From Temnothorax longispinosus (Eukaryota; Arthropoda; Insecta; Hymenoptera; Formicidae): a DNA stretch of 64,000 bases. Shown piece by piece: positions 1 through 12,340 of this stretch. The stretch is from positions 2,480,001-2,544,000 of the forward strand of contig NC_092363.1 of NCBI RefSeq assembly GCF_030848805.1. Reading direction: 5' to 3'. Every line of letters begins with the position of its first letter. Within the stretch, counting starts at the first letter, position 1. The notes under the pieces were generated by a model. It did not search any database, was not told the origin of the DNA, and saw nothing but the letters and a program-made list of their open reading frames with translations. A program made the translations under genes and the position numbers.

Positions 1-1646
1 GGTACTACGAAATTATTTTAATATACCTGACATCGCACGAATACGTAATATCCTGGTGCCTGATAAGTTTTATCAGTTATTATACGCAGCCGCTGCCTCG
101 CGTATGTACAAATACGCCCTGCTTTTTGTGCCGCCCGTGTATTAGAGAGGATGCGATGAAATAAATTATATAAAACTCTCATCTCGTTGGAGGGCCGTAT
201 TGCGTTTCATTTAGTCCCGCTTTACAACCTCTGTGTAGCCCAACTGTCGTATCTGCCTCGTGTCTCGTCCCCGAGTTCAATATGAGCGGCGCATTGTCTG
301 CGGATTTCAAATATGCGATGAAATTCCGGAGCAGCTACCTCGTCATACGGCCCGATTGTATTCCTGTCCCGAGACTGCGACGCGCGTATACCTTTAACGA
401 CGCGCATTCGATTTTTCACTCTTTTGATCTACGCAATTAATTAGCGACGTAATATGCACGCGTCGGCTGCAACAAGACTCACAGAGGCGCGTGCTGGCGA
501 AAAAAACAAAAAGACCGCGACAGCCAGCCCGTACGAGTGTTTTTTGCAAATAATCACGTAGCGACCGGGAGAGGAGTGAACGTAATGAAAATTTTTCCCT
601 GAGATAATTAAAAGTGTATAATTAATTATGAGACCGCCCGGTAATCTGATGTGCCCGGCGGTACACGCCGTCAAGTTAAAACTCGGTTTACTCATAGTGT
701 CCTCGGTTATTCTCGGAATTTATTAACGCAGCATATTTTACATAAAACGCGATTTTATCGAGTAATATTGAGCCACTGCTTGCTGATACGTTTTCATAAT
801 ACAATTATTGTCCTCGGTGATTACGTATAAACGCGAAAATACATGGAACTTGCAGTCTCTTACCACATATGTCAACGCTAACAAGTCAGTGCATTGTCCG
901 GTGAGGGCAGATATATACCGCCTGCGTAAGTACGATCGATTATTCTTTCAGCCCCTTGTTTTTCCGTGAAGTGGGTTTGTTAGCCGCGCGATACAAGCGT
1001 CTATAGAGCCTATAGAGCGTCGATTTATTCCAGCTGTCTCCTCTCGCGAGCCGCTTTATTTTTTCATATTGCTGGACATAAATTTCCCGAATAAAATTTA
1101 AATTCCCAATCCCATCGGATTTCACATCGCGCGAGAGAAACTGGGTCGAAGAAAGACCAACGTCGAACAATTCGTCATTTTATTAAGATACACAAGTATT
1201 TATCATAATATTCTTTATTTTCTGTACAGAGTATTTTGTGTGCGCGAATATTATAAGATGAAAATATTTCCATTCGGATCAAAAGGTACCGGAAACAGAA
1301 TTATTAAAAGGTTTGGTAAATTTCGTGCGGCGTATTTACACGACGCATTAGTTGCCAGCACCCGCGGCAAATATATGCGGCAAATATACCCGGCTCTACA
1401 TCTGTAACAATATTACGGATTGGTGTTTTCCGATGTGCGCGACAGCGCATCACGTAGTTTTGCAAAAAACAAAATTGGCAACGCAACGGTTTTCTAGCGA
1501 TACGCGCGCATTTATTTCGCGTTGCCTTCGTGGTATTCCTATTTTAAAGCAGCGAAGTTAATTTCACGCAGTGCAGATTCTGCGGATTGTATGTACATTC
1601 ATCGCTATACGTACACGGATATCTCGGCACGTACATCGTTGCCCGC

Positions 1647-1671
1647 GTGTGTGTGTGTGTGTGTGTGTGTT
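1647..1671. repeat. (GT)12 microsatellite
   Basis: Uninterrupted GT dinucleotide run inside AT-rich non-coding sequence. Confidence 0.95.
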
Positions 1672-4600
1672 TACATGCTCGGCAACGTGTGTGGGACGTG
1701 ATCTCATATTATAACATATATCAAGGGAGCGAGCTACACGTCGAACGGGAATGCGCGTGTTTACAGGCATAGAGGGACATGCATATATGTGCTTCTTTGA
1801 TGATACGCTTGATCGCGAGTACATATTGTTTCACTTTCATGAAAATCAATGAAAGTGTCTGTCAGAAAAAAAACCGCACGGTCATCCCTCGTATGATTAC
1901 GGCATCATAGCTCCCTCGTATCGCAAAACTCGTCCCTTCATCGTCTCACATACTAAAAGTATTAAAAGAGAGTTACGTTTAAAATCGTCACAAAAAGCAT
2001 TTGAATTCAATTTAATGAAAGAGTTCGCAGATGAAAGGAAGTATTGGAATCTATACAGAGGACGTAGAGAATGCGTATAATAATACAATGAAAGAATGCA
2101 AATAAAGATAAAGGAGAAAGACTCATTTGCGGAAATGACTCGATCGAAATGTGTGCGTAATGTAGCGTACATTTCCCGTTCTTTTGCTTCGTCAGTTTAG
2201 CTAGACGATTTTAAAGGTAAGAGTGTGCTTTTAAACGATATAGCAACCTGTAGCTACGCACTTTACAGCTACGGAGCACCACGAAGTTGCAGAGCATTCG
2301 AAACTTGGCAATGCGCGGTACAATATAGATATTCTTCACCAGCCTATAGATAAACGCAGTTTCGAACGCAAGTGGCAGCAGTTATAACAATGTATCTGGC
2401 CGGCCACGATAAAGTCAATCAGGTAACAATATACGGGGTGGCATAGCCACCGCGAACTGTCGTAAACGTTAGGCTCGTAAAGCACAATTGAAAATTCATT
2501 ACGAGTTCGCGACACCGCGCATCATCGGCGCGTTTTGTATAATGCAGATGGGCCGAAGATAGAAATGTCCTGCAAAACCATACGCGTTGTACATACGTCG
2601 GATGCCGCAATAAGGACAATGCCAGTAGAAAGTAGTAAGGGATGCGGAATACAGCCGCGACAATGTGATTCGTCTACGAAAGTTTCAAGTGGAAGCAATG
2701 TGAAAAGTGGACGACATTAACGAGGATCGCGAAGAACTTATTAGAGAGTGTTTCTACATATACAACATAATTTCTGTACGATTGTTGAAAATGCATTGCT
2801 TTGGCGATAAACCACAAAATTACTTATACACTCCTTTTAGTATAATAATAAATGCTTCTTAAATGCCAAACGAGTAGAACAAAATAAAATCGTTTATTTG
2901 GTTGTTAATCCGTTTACCAAAGTAATTGTCAAAATCATTAAATTTGTGTAAATTATTGTGGTAAAAATATGTAAAAAATTCTTATCGAAATCTCTGAAAT
3001 ACTCTTTGTTCTTCAAAATGTCGCATTAGAGACTGAACATTAAGGAATGGTTTAACGAAGATTAAACGTCAAACTTTGTTCATTTCGACAAAATGTAATT
3101 CCGAAATCAAACTTCGAGTTAAAACAGAGAACGAACGCTGTAGACCTTTCATATCAATCAAGTCGAAAGAAACGCTTCATTGTTAGACCATGGAGCTCAA
3201 TTAAAGTAATCAAGAAAAATTAAGCCAATTACGCGCCCGTACAAGCTTCTTTTAAAAGTCGAATCAAACGTTGTACGCGTTAATGTATTGCATTTCGGTA
3301 ACTATCACTATATAAGAGAATATTTTCTGTGTGTGAATATTTAAACGAATTAATGTATAATCAACTTTTGTTATACATATTAAAAGACTAATTAATAATA
3401 ATTTTATTATAAATAATACACAATCCTCCTATCTAAAAAAAAGGCATGTTAAATCGATACTCGCATCTCTCGAAGTCTTCTCGAAAGTCTCGAAGTTTAA
3501 TAGTTGACTCTTTTCCGCGATGTACTGATTGGATTTCTCGCTGCGCTAATTTCGTGAGCGGCTGTCATATAGCATATTTTGACAGTTGTGTGTAATGTTA
3601 AAGCTAAATAGCGCGCGCGAAGCGCACGTCTGTGATGTCTATGTATAACAGAAAATGAATAGCGAATAGATAAAACGATTTTACAGACAGTAGACTTGAA
3701 TAGACGAGATTACATGTTATGTGTGTATGTGTGTTTATGTATGTGTATGTATGTGCAAAAGTATTGCTACTTGCTACATTAAATGAAAAAAATACAAAAG
3801 AATTACAAGAGATTTAAAATTAAATTAGGCTACAATTAAAAACTTATTAAAAAAAATTTCTAACAACTCATGTAGTTTATCTACTGTCGCACTGTATGAA
3901 CTGAACACTACAAAGATAAATTAATTTACTGCATTTGACTATTCTGTGCCGACGGAACAGAATAAAATTGCATTTACAAAATTACGAAATATTTCGCGTA
4001 GACATTCCTAAAAACTTCAAGGTGTATGGTTACTGTTTACATGAAGAAACAGAATTAATATTAATCCAATATTATTGCAATAGTTAACAAAGAGATTTTT
4101 TGCGTAAAGCGTTATAATTTACCTTTCATTCATGGACTCTTTGATTAATTATAAAACAATTTTTATAATTTCTACAACTTTTTTACAACTTTTAATGTTT
4201 AATTTTAAATATCTTTTCAATTAGATTTTAAATTGTAATTCTATTAAACCAAGAATATAATAGGATTATAATGTATTAAACCATGAATAAAATAGCTTGT
4301 ATATTTGCGATTCTCTTTATAAGGGTCCTTGATTTTTGACCGTTAAAAAAATTATAGTTCTCTTCATATTTATCAAAGAGGAACCTACTCCAGACCAATC
4401 GAGAGAAAGTGCGGGAAATGGAAAATGGAACATTCTCCCTATAATAGTTTCGCAACAAAAAGTTCGCGGCGCACCGAAGTTCGCACTCGCGTCAACGTTC
4501 GTGAAAGTGCTCTCCGGAGGGGTATTTCCGGATTCAACTGCTAAAGCCAGTAGCGATGACCGGGATGCGACCTCTAGAGGGGATAATGCTCGCGGGCGCA

Positions 4601-6177
4601 AGAAGAAATAAATTAATCGCGTGCAGGCGAGCGTAGGTAGCCACAGAGCGTATAATTTCCGCCAGGTAGAAAATTTTCTCTCTCTCTCCCCTCGAGAAAG
4701 AGACAGAGAGAAAGAGAAAGAAGGAGAGAAGAGAGAAAAAGGAGAACGTGCACTCTCCGTTCTGGGAGATGCAAAATGCGGCGCGATCACGAGAACCCGT
4801 GGAACGAACATAATATGATTATTAGGAGGGCGTCACCGGGTTCTTCCGCCGTACGAAACTCCGCACGAAAACTGCGACCGGAGCATCGCTCGTAAATAAA
4901 GTCTAAGAAAGGCAGGAAATTCCCAACTTGAACATCGATTTTACTTCGAGTCGGTACATATGATGTCTGACAAGAGAAGGAAAGAAAGAGGGAGAGAGGA
5001 AAAGGTGGAAAAATGGGGACGGGAGAGGGAATAGGAGAGTCAAAGTGAGGGTGAATAGAGAAAGAGAAAACCCAGCACCGAGAGGTGGAAGAGGATGCCT
5101 GATAATTAATTGGTCTCGCATAAGCTTTGCTCCATTTTTCTTTTCCGTTCCCTCGCTAGCTGTCTTCTCTTGTCGCTGGAATCTAAATTTTTCGAACTCG
5201 GTTCGCACGACGACGCACGAGGAGCCGGAAAGTAGAGCGATGCAAAAAGGGTGAGCTTTGCAAAAGGGAAGGAAGAGAGGTGCTCCGTAATTTAAGCGAA
5301 AATCTCGAAACGACCCCTTGCCACCGCTGTCCTTAGAGGTATAACAATGATGAGGAACGTCGATGTGCGAGGGCGCACCCCTTGCTTCCCGAGACGCAAG
5401 GTTTAAGATTTCATACTGGGCCGGGCTACGCCGGGAAAAGCCGGTTTCGCCTTTGTTTGTGCGCGTGGAGCGGTAGATATTTCAAACCGAAATTCTATCC
5501 ATTCGCGTATCCGTAATCCCAGACGGCTTAATATTCCTTTACAGCACGCTGTGCAAAAAGATTAACGTCTTATAAGTTATTAACTCAATTAATATGGATG
5601 TATGAGAAGCATGTTTTGCAACACGTCTGCAATTATTTGCGTAATTCGCATAACAGCGAAGAAATGAGAATAAAGAAGAACAGATATTTATGTACTTTTA
5701 CATATCTATTAAAAGCTATGCTTCTAATATCTCTAGTAATAATCTCTAGATTAATCTTCTATCTCAAACAATATTAAAGTTTTATTTCGTATTTTGTTGA
5801 AATAATATATATTAAGGAAATAAATTACGACATATGCCGTGGACATTTCTTGGTTTCAATATCTACCGTAATTCTCTGATAAAATGTCTTTCTACTATTA
5901 ATATTTTGCCAATACTCACAAGTCTACGGCACATTTAACACCGGGACCAGACAGATTCTAACCGATCGGCAAACGGCGAACTATTTACGCGAGAGAAAGC
6001 GGCTTATCATGTCGCAAAGAACCGAATGACGCAACGTAGAAGCAGGGCGATGTCCTGGCAAAGATCGAAAGAACCAAAGCATAGAGAGGTATTCGAGCAG
6101 ATAACACCCTCGAGGACGCGCGAATAAAAGCTCGACCGCTTCGAGAGAAGGATCCCGCGAGGAGTTTCTAAAGAATC

Positions 6178-6213
6178 GGCGGCGGTCGCGGCGGCGGCGG
6201 CGGCGGCGGCGGC
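6178..6213. repeat. (GGC)n trinucleotide repeat
   Basis: About twelve GGC units with one interruption (GGT) near the left end. It produces an artefactual poly-Ala run in a minus-strand open frame. Confidence 0.95.
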
Positions 6214-6482
6214 TACGAACCCTTTAAAGAAAAACTGATATAAAGTAATGGATTTCCAAGGTGTTCGGTAATCACGCTCGTAGAGATCGTTTGCCGAGTA
6301 GTTCGGCGGTAGTGGAGACGAAGAGATCATGGAAGGGAGAGAAGCGAAGAAAATGGCGAGATGTTGCAATGGCGGAGGGACAGTCTGAGAGGTGGCATTA
6401 CATCTGTCGATATCTCCATCACTCCCCGATAAAATAAAACTCCGCCGAGTCCGTTTCTCCTCTCTTCCTCTTCTCCTCCCCC

Positions 6483-6538
6483 CTCTCTCATTCTCTCTCT
6501 CTCTCTCTCTTTCTCTCTCGCTCTCTCGCTCCTCTCTC
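6483..6538. repeat. CT-rich microsatellite
   Basis: Imperfect CT/TTC tract of about 55 bp. On the minus strand it gives an Arg-Glu repeat in an open frame that is not a gene. Confidence 0.9.
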
Positions 6539-9500
6539 GACGAAGTAATTACAACTTCGTCGATTAGATCCCATAGAAACTGCCATGCCGTTGTGTACAT
6601 TGATGTGGCGCCGCTCTTGCACGCACACGGACCGCTCGCGGAGTATTGACGACAGCCAGACGCCAAAATCCACCCAGGATTGACAGCGACCGTTCCATTC
6701 GATTCTCGAAAGTTTCGCGGAAACTCCCGAGAAGATCCCCACGTACTACAGAGTGCCGAGCGTTATCGCGGGCGAAGTGTGCGAGAATTGATATGTGGTT
6801 CCGAGATGAAGGAACTTGGAGCCGGTCAACAGCCGGATGAATATTAAACATGCAATTAAAGTCGGACACTCTGCGACTCAGGGGATTTTATGTAAAGCTA
6901 ACAAGGTGCGCGCGAGTGACCGACCGCTGCAACAGACAGTTCGGATTATTCTCGAATACTGTCGCGAAATAACAGTTTTGCGAAAAGTGATAAAGTTAAA
7001 ACTTCGTTGACCCACGTTATAACTTATAACCCGCGTATGTAACGCGTTTAGAAACGAATGTAAATTTGCACGAAGTAAATCGATGAGCGCAAAGATGGCG
7101 AGGTAACGGAGAGGATCAAAATCTCATCGATCTCCGCTTTTCTGCAGCGAACGCTAGATGCGGGGAATCTCGAAGAATTTTTCAAGCGTTGTTCGCGAAC
7201 TACTCTTCGCTAGAACGCTAGAACGGCTTTGAGAGCAAGCCGCACAATCGTCGAGACTATAAAAGAAAAATACGAACGAGGAAATCGTCCGCGCGGAAAA
7301 AGATGTCCCCAATGCCAGCGCGAAACAGAGCGGAGTGTATGCAGATGCGACGCAATGCACATGTGCGAAGTCGAGGTCAGTAACACCTTCGCCTCGCACA
7401 CACGTGCGAGCACGTGAATGCGCTCGGGGACGTATACGCGCGCGCGCGCGCGCTATCGCGTGCCCGGAGAAAGATGATGACGTATGCGTGATAATATCTT
7501 TGTTTTCAGCGTGCTCGCGATGTAGTCCGCCCTCACCTTATACGCTCAACTCCGTCGTTATGTATTTGCGATGACGCAAAATTCTAACCGCTAACTGTGA
7601 GCTCCGCGCGCGACGGGGTAACATTTCATAATTACGTAACGTGGCGTCGCGCCTAATTGAATATACTTTAGAAATATATTTCCGTAATGAAAATTAGTTC
7701 AGAAATTACGTTGAATTTCGCGTTTTACGCATCGCGGCGATCTTGATGAAAAACTAATATATTCATAGATATTAACGCGAGGCGTTTATGCGGAATTTTA
7801 GCGAACTAATAATGCAGCCAGGGGGCTCGGTGCTAGAGATCCGAGCTGAAAAGCAGCGCGCACGCTGTAATTTCAGTAACGACTGATAAGGGTAGATGCG
7901 TACGCTGTACTGATTATAGCCGCCCATAAAAGAGAATCTCTTCTTGTCTTGTTAAGAAAATGTCGTTCCGCAGAGATAAGGAGGTCTGGCATTACCTGTA
8001 AATATTACTTGGCGAAGTAGGTCGATCCATCCGAGGACTTACGGAACGATCCCCGTCGGTCGATGTACTTAAAACCCTGCTGGGAAATCGGTACATCACC
8101 CAAGAAACATCGACGACGTCGCAGCGAGAAAATCGAACGTTTTCAAGAAATACACTGTTAATGAAATATTAAAGGATGATATTTAAACCAATACACATGG
8201 TAGTTAAATGACATTTTGTTATTTTCAACTATTATGTGTGTCAAAATTTATTATTTTAACACGAAACAGCATTTATTATTTTAACTCTATTGGTTTAGTT
8301 TAAATTAACGACATATTAAGCAGTGGCGACCTATAAAAATGATTAAAAATAACTCAAATTGAATATAAGTTGACACTATGAATTTAACAGTGAACTTGTC
8401 AGTCTAAATATAATTCATTACGTATACTGAGTTTTTCCAATCTTAAATATCGAATTAAACAAAATCTTATTAAAACTTTTAAGAAACCGATAAATGTTTT
8501 GACAATTTTAGAGAGCAGTCTTTTTACTTTAAATAAAGAAACGCGTTAAGTTGAAAAAAATCTTTCATGAAACGAAATTTACAAAAATATGTCTCTGACT
8601 ACGTACGTACTGATTAATTTTAAGATACAATTGATATTTATTATCGGCGAGATGCCTCTCGCCGAAAAGAACGTAACTGGCGAAGGCTCTTATATAAGAT
8701 CGACATTTCTACGTTATTGATGTAATAAGCTTGAATGGATAATGGTTATCTCGTGATCGTGTGTTGCGCAAAACGAGATACATATTCGTACGTTCCCATA
8801 CGAACGAACGGGATACTTCCAATCTCCGCAAAATTCGTTCCGCATTCTCAGCGGAATCTGTTTCCACGCACCCTCCTGTTTATATTTGTCCTTATTTCTC
8901 CGCCTATATACGGTGTGTATATACGAGCCGGGCTTCTATTTCCACGGGGACCCGCGGATGGCTTGAGATTGCAAGAAATCCACGGCATTACGCGCTACGG
9001 AGTTCCTTTTTCCGAAAGGTTAAACCTAGTGTCACGGGAGCCGAATTAATTGCCGGGGCCGCGTTATAACGACGCCGGTGTGTCCCAAAGCGCACGGTCG
9101 GTCGTGCTCGTTAAGAATGAAAGAAACCATTCAACAAAGTCTCCGCACCGCCACTATACCGCCGCCACCGCCGCCGTCGCCGCCACCGTTGCGCGCCGGT
9201 GCGCTCTCGCAGGTCAAATATTTATTTTCTCCGGAAATAAGGAAGTTTCTCTCTCTTTTGAAACGTTCGAGACCCTCTCCGATCTCCTTCATTCCCTCCG
9301 CATCGCTTCACCGTAACGAAGGACCGCTTTTCCTCAAGTCGCGCCGCGTCGCTATATGCTTTCCGAAGGTACCTTCTCCGCTGCTCCTCGCGGTGCGGTG
9401 TATCCCCTTCGGAAAAGCCAGGCTAACTTTCGACAAGTTGAATCAGTCCCGAACAGGTTGCATACGTAACATGGCCTTAACGGCCTACGAGCTCGTCAAC

Positions 9501-11136
9501 GATTCATTCGAGATTCTTGCTCGGTTCGGGAATCTTAAAGAAAAGCACGGGCGAATTATTAACGAAGGAGCGAAAGGGCGAAGAGAAGAGGATGTACACA
9601 CCGTGTACCCATCTCGGCAAATATTATTCACGAATTCCGGTGTGCACGACGGGGCCGCTTTGTGTCCATCGAGCACCGTGCGCAACACCGAAAACCTCCT
9701 CCTCTCCTCTCTTTCTTTGTCGTCAAAGCCGCTCTTTACGTCAACCATATGGTTCAAGTGCGCGAATAACGAGGAGAGAGCGAACGGGATAAAATATGTG
9801 TGGCATACCAGATTTATTATATTTATCCGAGCTATTTTGAGAACCACGGCGGGTATTCGGCTCAGTGCCTTAAAGAATTAACATCAGTGCGCGCGCGCGC
9901 GCGTGCCCTATTTTTCGCTACATCTCCGCCTTCGAACCAGGAAGAAGACCCTTCGATCGAAGGGCGATCGTGCTGCCGTGTAGCACGCTGACCCTATCAA
10001 GGGTGCCGGGCTTTGTGTCGGGCCACGCTGCCGTTGCGCGCGCGGACATAGCGCAACGTTTTTACACCGGGGTATCCCTTTGGCCCAATACACAGGGCAA
10101 CGCAAAGGGAGAGAGGGGCATTGCCGGCCTGTATCGGCCCAATATCGCGCACAAAGAAGGAAACCTATCGGCGCGTCTGCCTCGCGCCGCGCGCGCCGTG
10201 CCGCTGCATCTGGTCGTATTGTGATCTCGGAAGGGCGGCTCGAATAACTGCGAAGACCGTGGCCAACGGTAACAATACGATGATGAATGCTCGCTAACTA
10301 ACGACCGTGCAGTAGCCCACCCAGGCCCACCATATTGCCGCTCGGCGCCCACCTATGCGCCACTTGAACGTACACAAGCCTGCCCCGTGATCGACGGGAC
10401 AACCGGAAAATGGGTAGAATCTCTTCCCGTCGTGAAGTGGTGAATCCATCTGAAAGGCTGCAGTAACTTATTTTCTCAGCGAACAGTTCTATTTTTTGCG
10501 TTATACACGAATGCAGTTTATCGCGCGCATCCTCGCCTTAAACATATAGAATCTATTTTCGCCTTAAGCAATCTATTTTCAGGTAGAACAATTTTATTGT
10601 TGCGGATCCTAGAATGAATTATGTGTATGTAACGACAACGCGAGCCTCGATTGCAAATCTTCCGTGTATTTTCGTAGATATCTCTCCGAAAAGAGTATAT
10701 TCTTACAAATAGATACAGTCTGCGACGAGTCAACATTTTTTGTGCCATCAATTACCGAATATCCTGTGTGTATACTTGCATCGGGGAATGTCACCGAGTT
10801 TTCTCCCCGGCTAGCAGTCGTCGTCGCCGCCCGTAGTCGTCGTCGTCGTCGTCGTTGTCGGTGCTCGAATGGCTGGAAGGAGGGTGCGTCACGGTAACGA
10901 GTAAAAAGGATACTGATATATCGCTCGACTGACAGCTTTACGAATGATCGGCGTGTCTCCTTGTTATCTACCGAGACGCAGCGGTCGGCTTGTCCTTCGA
11001 TGAACCGTCTCCCCTTTACCACTTCGCTCGCCATCGTCTCGAATCAAGATGCGCGCGCTTTCTTCGTCTGAAAACGGATTTATGTCCATCGAAAAGATTT
11101 ATACGAGTAACGGGGCTAAAATGAGTGCTTTATATA

Positions 11137-11176
11137 ATATTGAGAAACTGCTTTTAATTAAGCAGTTTCTCAATAT
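11137..11176. repeat. Perfect hairpin, 17-bp arms
   Basis: Left arm ATATTGAGAAACTGCTT (11137-11153) and its exact reverse complement at 11160-11176, separated by six bases. It lies about 85 bp before the first copy of the ~232-bp tandem array and may mark its edge or be a remnant of a foldback element. Confidence 0.85.
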
Positions 11177-11260
11177 ATAAATAGTTGTCTGGAATTTAAA
11201 TGACACTTATTATTGCTTTAAATGAAAGATAATCAACTATCCGATTTTCACACTTTAGTA

Positions 11261-12120
11261 TGTTATTCAATATACAAATTATACGTTTAGTTTTGTTATA
11301 CGTACGATTGATTTAATTATTGTCGCTTGCCCTGAGAATAAAAAAGTGATTGTTTTAAAAGTATTTTTATTTGAAATGTATCAGTTTGTTTTTAAACTAA
11401 ACACAAAATTATTTGATTACATTTTTCATACAGATGAAGCAACGTTACGTATAATTATATATTAAACTTAAATATATTTTAATTGATTAAATATGTTATT
11501 CAATATATAACTTATACGTTTCGCTCGATTATATTAATGATTAAATGAACATTGATGCTTGCTCTAAGAATAAAAAAATAGTTGTTTTAAAAGCATTTTT
11601 ATTTGATATATATCAATTTATATTTTATTGGACTAGATATATTATTCAATATACAAATTATACGTTTAGTTGTGTTATACGTACGATTGATTTAATTATT
11701 GTCGCTTGCCCTGAGAATAAAAAAGTGATTGTTTTAAAAGTATTTTTATTTGAAATGTATCAGTTTGTTTTTAAACTAAACACAAAATTATTTGATTGAA
11801 TTCTTCGTACAGATGAAGCTATGTTACGTATAATTATATTAAACCTAAATATATTTTAATTGATTAAATATGTTATTCAATATACAAATTATACGTTTAG
11901 TTGTTTTATACGTAAGATTGATTTAATTATTATTGTCGCTTGCCCTGAGAATAAAAAAGTAATTGTTTTAAAAGTATTTTTATTTGAAATGTATCAGTTT
12001 CATCAGTTTGTTTTAAAAGTAAACACAAAATTATTTGATTACATTTTTCATATAGATGAAGCTTCAAGCTTCAAACTACGTTACACATTTATAATTACAT
12101 TAAACTTAAATATGTTATAC
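11261..12120. repeat. ~232-bp tandem repeat array, four copies
   Basis: Copies begin with TGTTATTCAATATA-like words at 11261, 11494, 11640 (TATTATTCAA) and 11871. Lengths are about 233, 146, 231 and 250 bp; the second lacks its right third, and the fourth carries small internal duplications (repeated CATCAG and GCTTCAA words). Very AT-rich. An open frame (CPENKKVIVLK...) recurs in copies 1, 3 and 4 but is interrupted between copies and has no recognised homology, so it is treated as non-coding. Confidence 0.9.
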
Positions 12121-12340
12121 TCGTAGGGTAGACGTAGCGTCCAAGCACTTTTGCCTAAGGCGACTAGCGCCTGCAAATATATGATTTATTCCCGTAGGGG
12201 GTCTCCTCTTATACAAGTCGGTGCAGAATCTTGAACTCGAAAGAATGTATAGGCGATGCGACGCCTAGCGGCGTCAATGCGAACTGCCGGTAATACAGTT
12301 GCCGCGCGGGCGTGTATCACTGGTGGCGTGAACCGCCACA
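12121..12340. other. GC-rich structured wedge between two tandem arrays
   Basis: A 220-bp block much richer in GC than the arrays on both sides, with short self-complementary words such as GTGGCG/CGCCAC near its right end and repeated AGGCGA..CGCCT motifs. No open frame of note. It could be a remnant of a different mobile element or a fragment of an RNA gene; neither is established. Confidence 0.5.

Larger units (their letters stand above)
1..11136. other. Non-coding: long upstream intron, left part
   Basis: No exon or RNA gene recognised. AT-rich stretches (about 2720-4300, 5540-5940, 8130-8640) alternate with CpG-richer patches (about 4440-5300, 6000-7600, 8900-10400). Open frames up to 267 codons exist in the CpG-rich patches but translate simple repeats or show no domain. 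Because the exon at 34718 starts in mid-codon, this is either intron of the teneurin gene or sequence upstream containing cytoplasmic-domain exons that I could not identify. Confidence 0.6.

Noticed and set aside
6007..6666. 219-codon minus-strand open frame
   Set aside because: Its most striking parts, poly-Ala and Arg-Glu repeats, are translations of the GGC and CT microsatellites.
9078..9881. 267-codon plus-strand open frame
   Set aside because: It starts in a CCG repeat (poly-Pro), lies in a CpG-rich patch where stops are rare, overlaps equally long frames on both strands and shows no domain.
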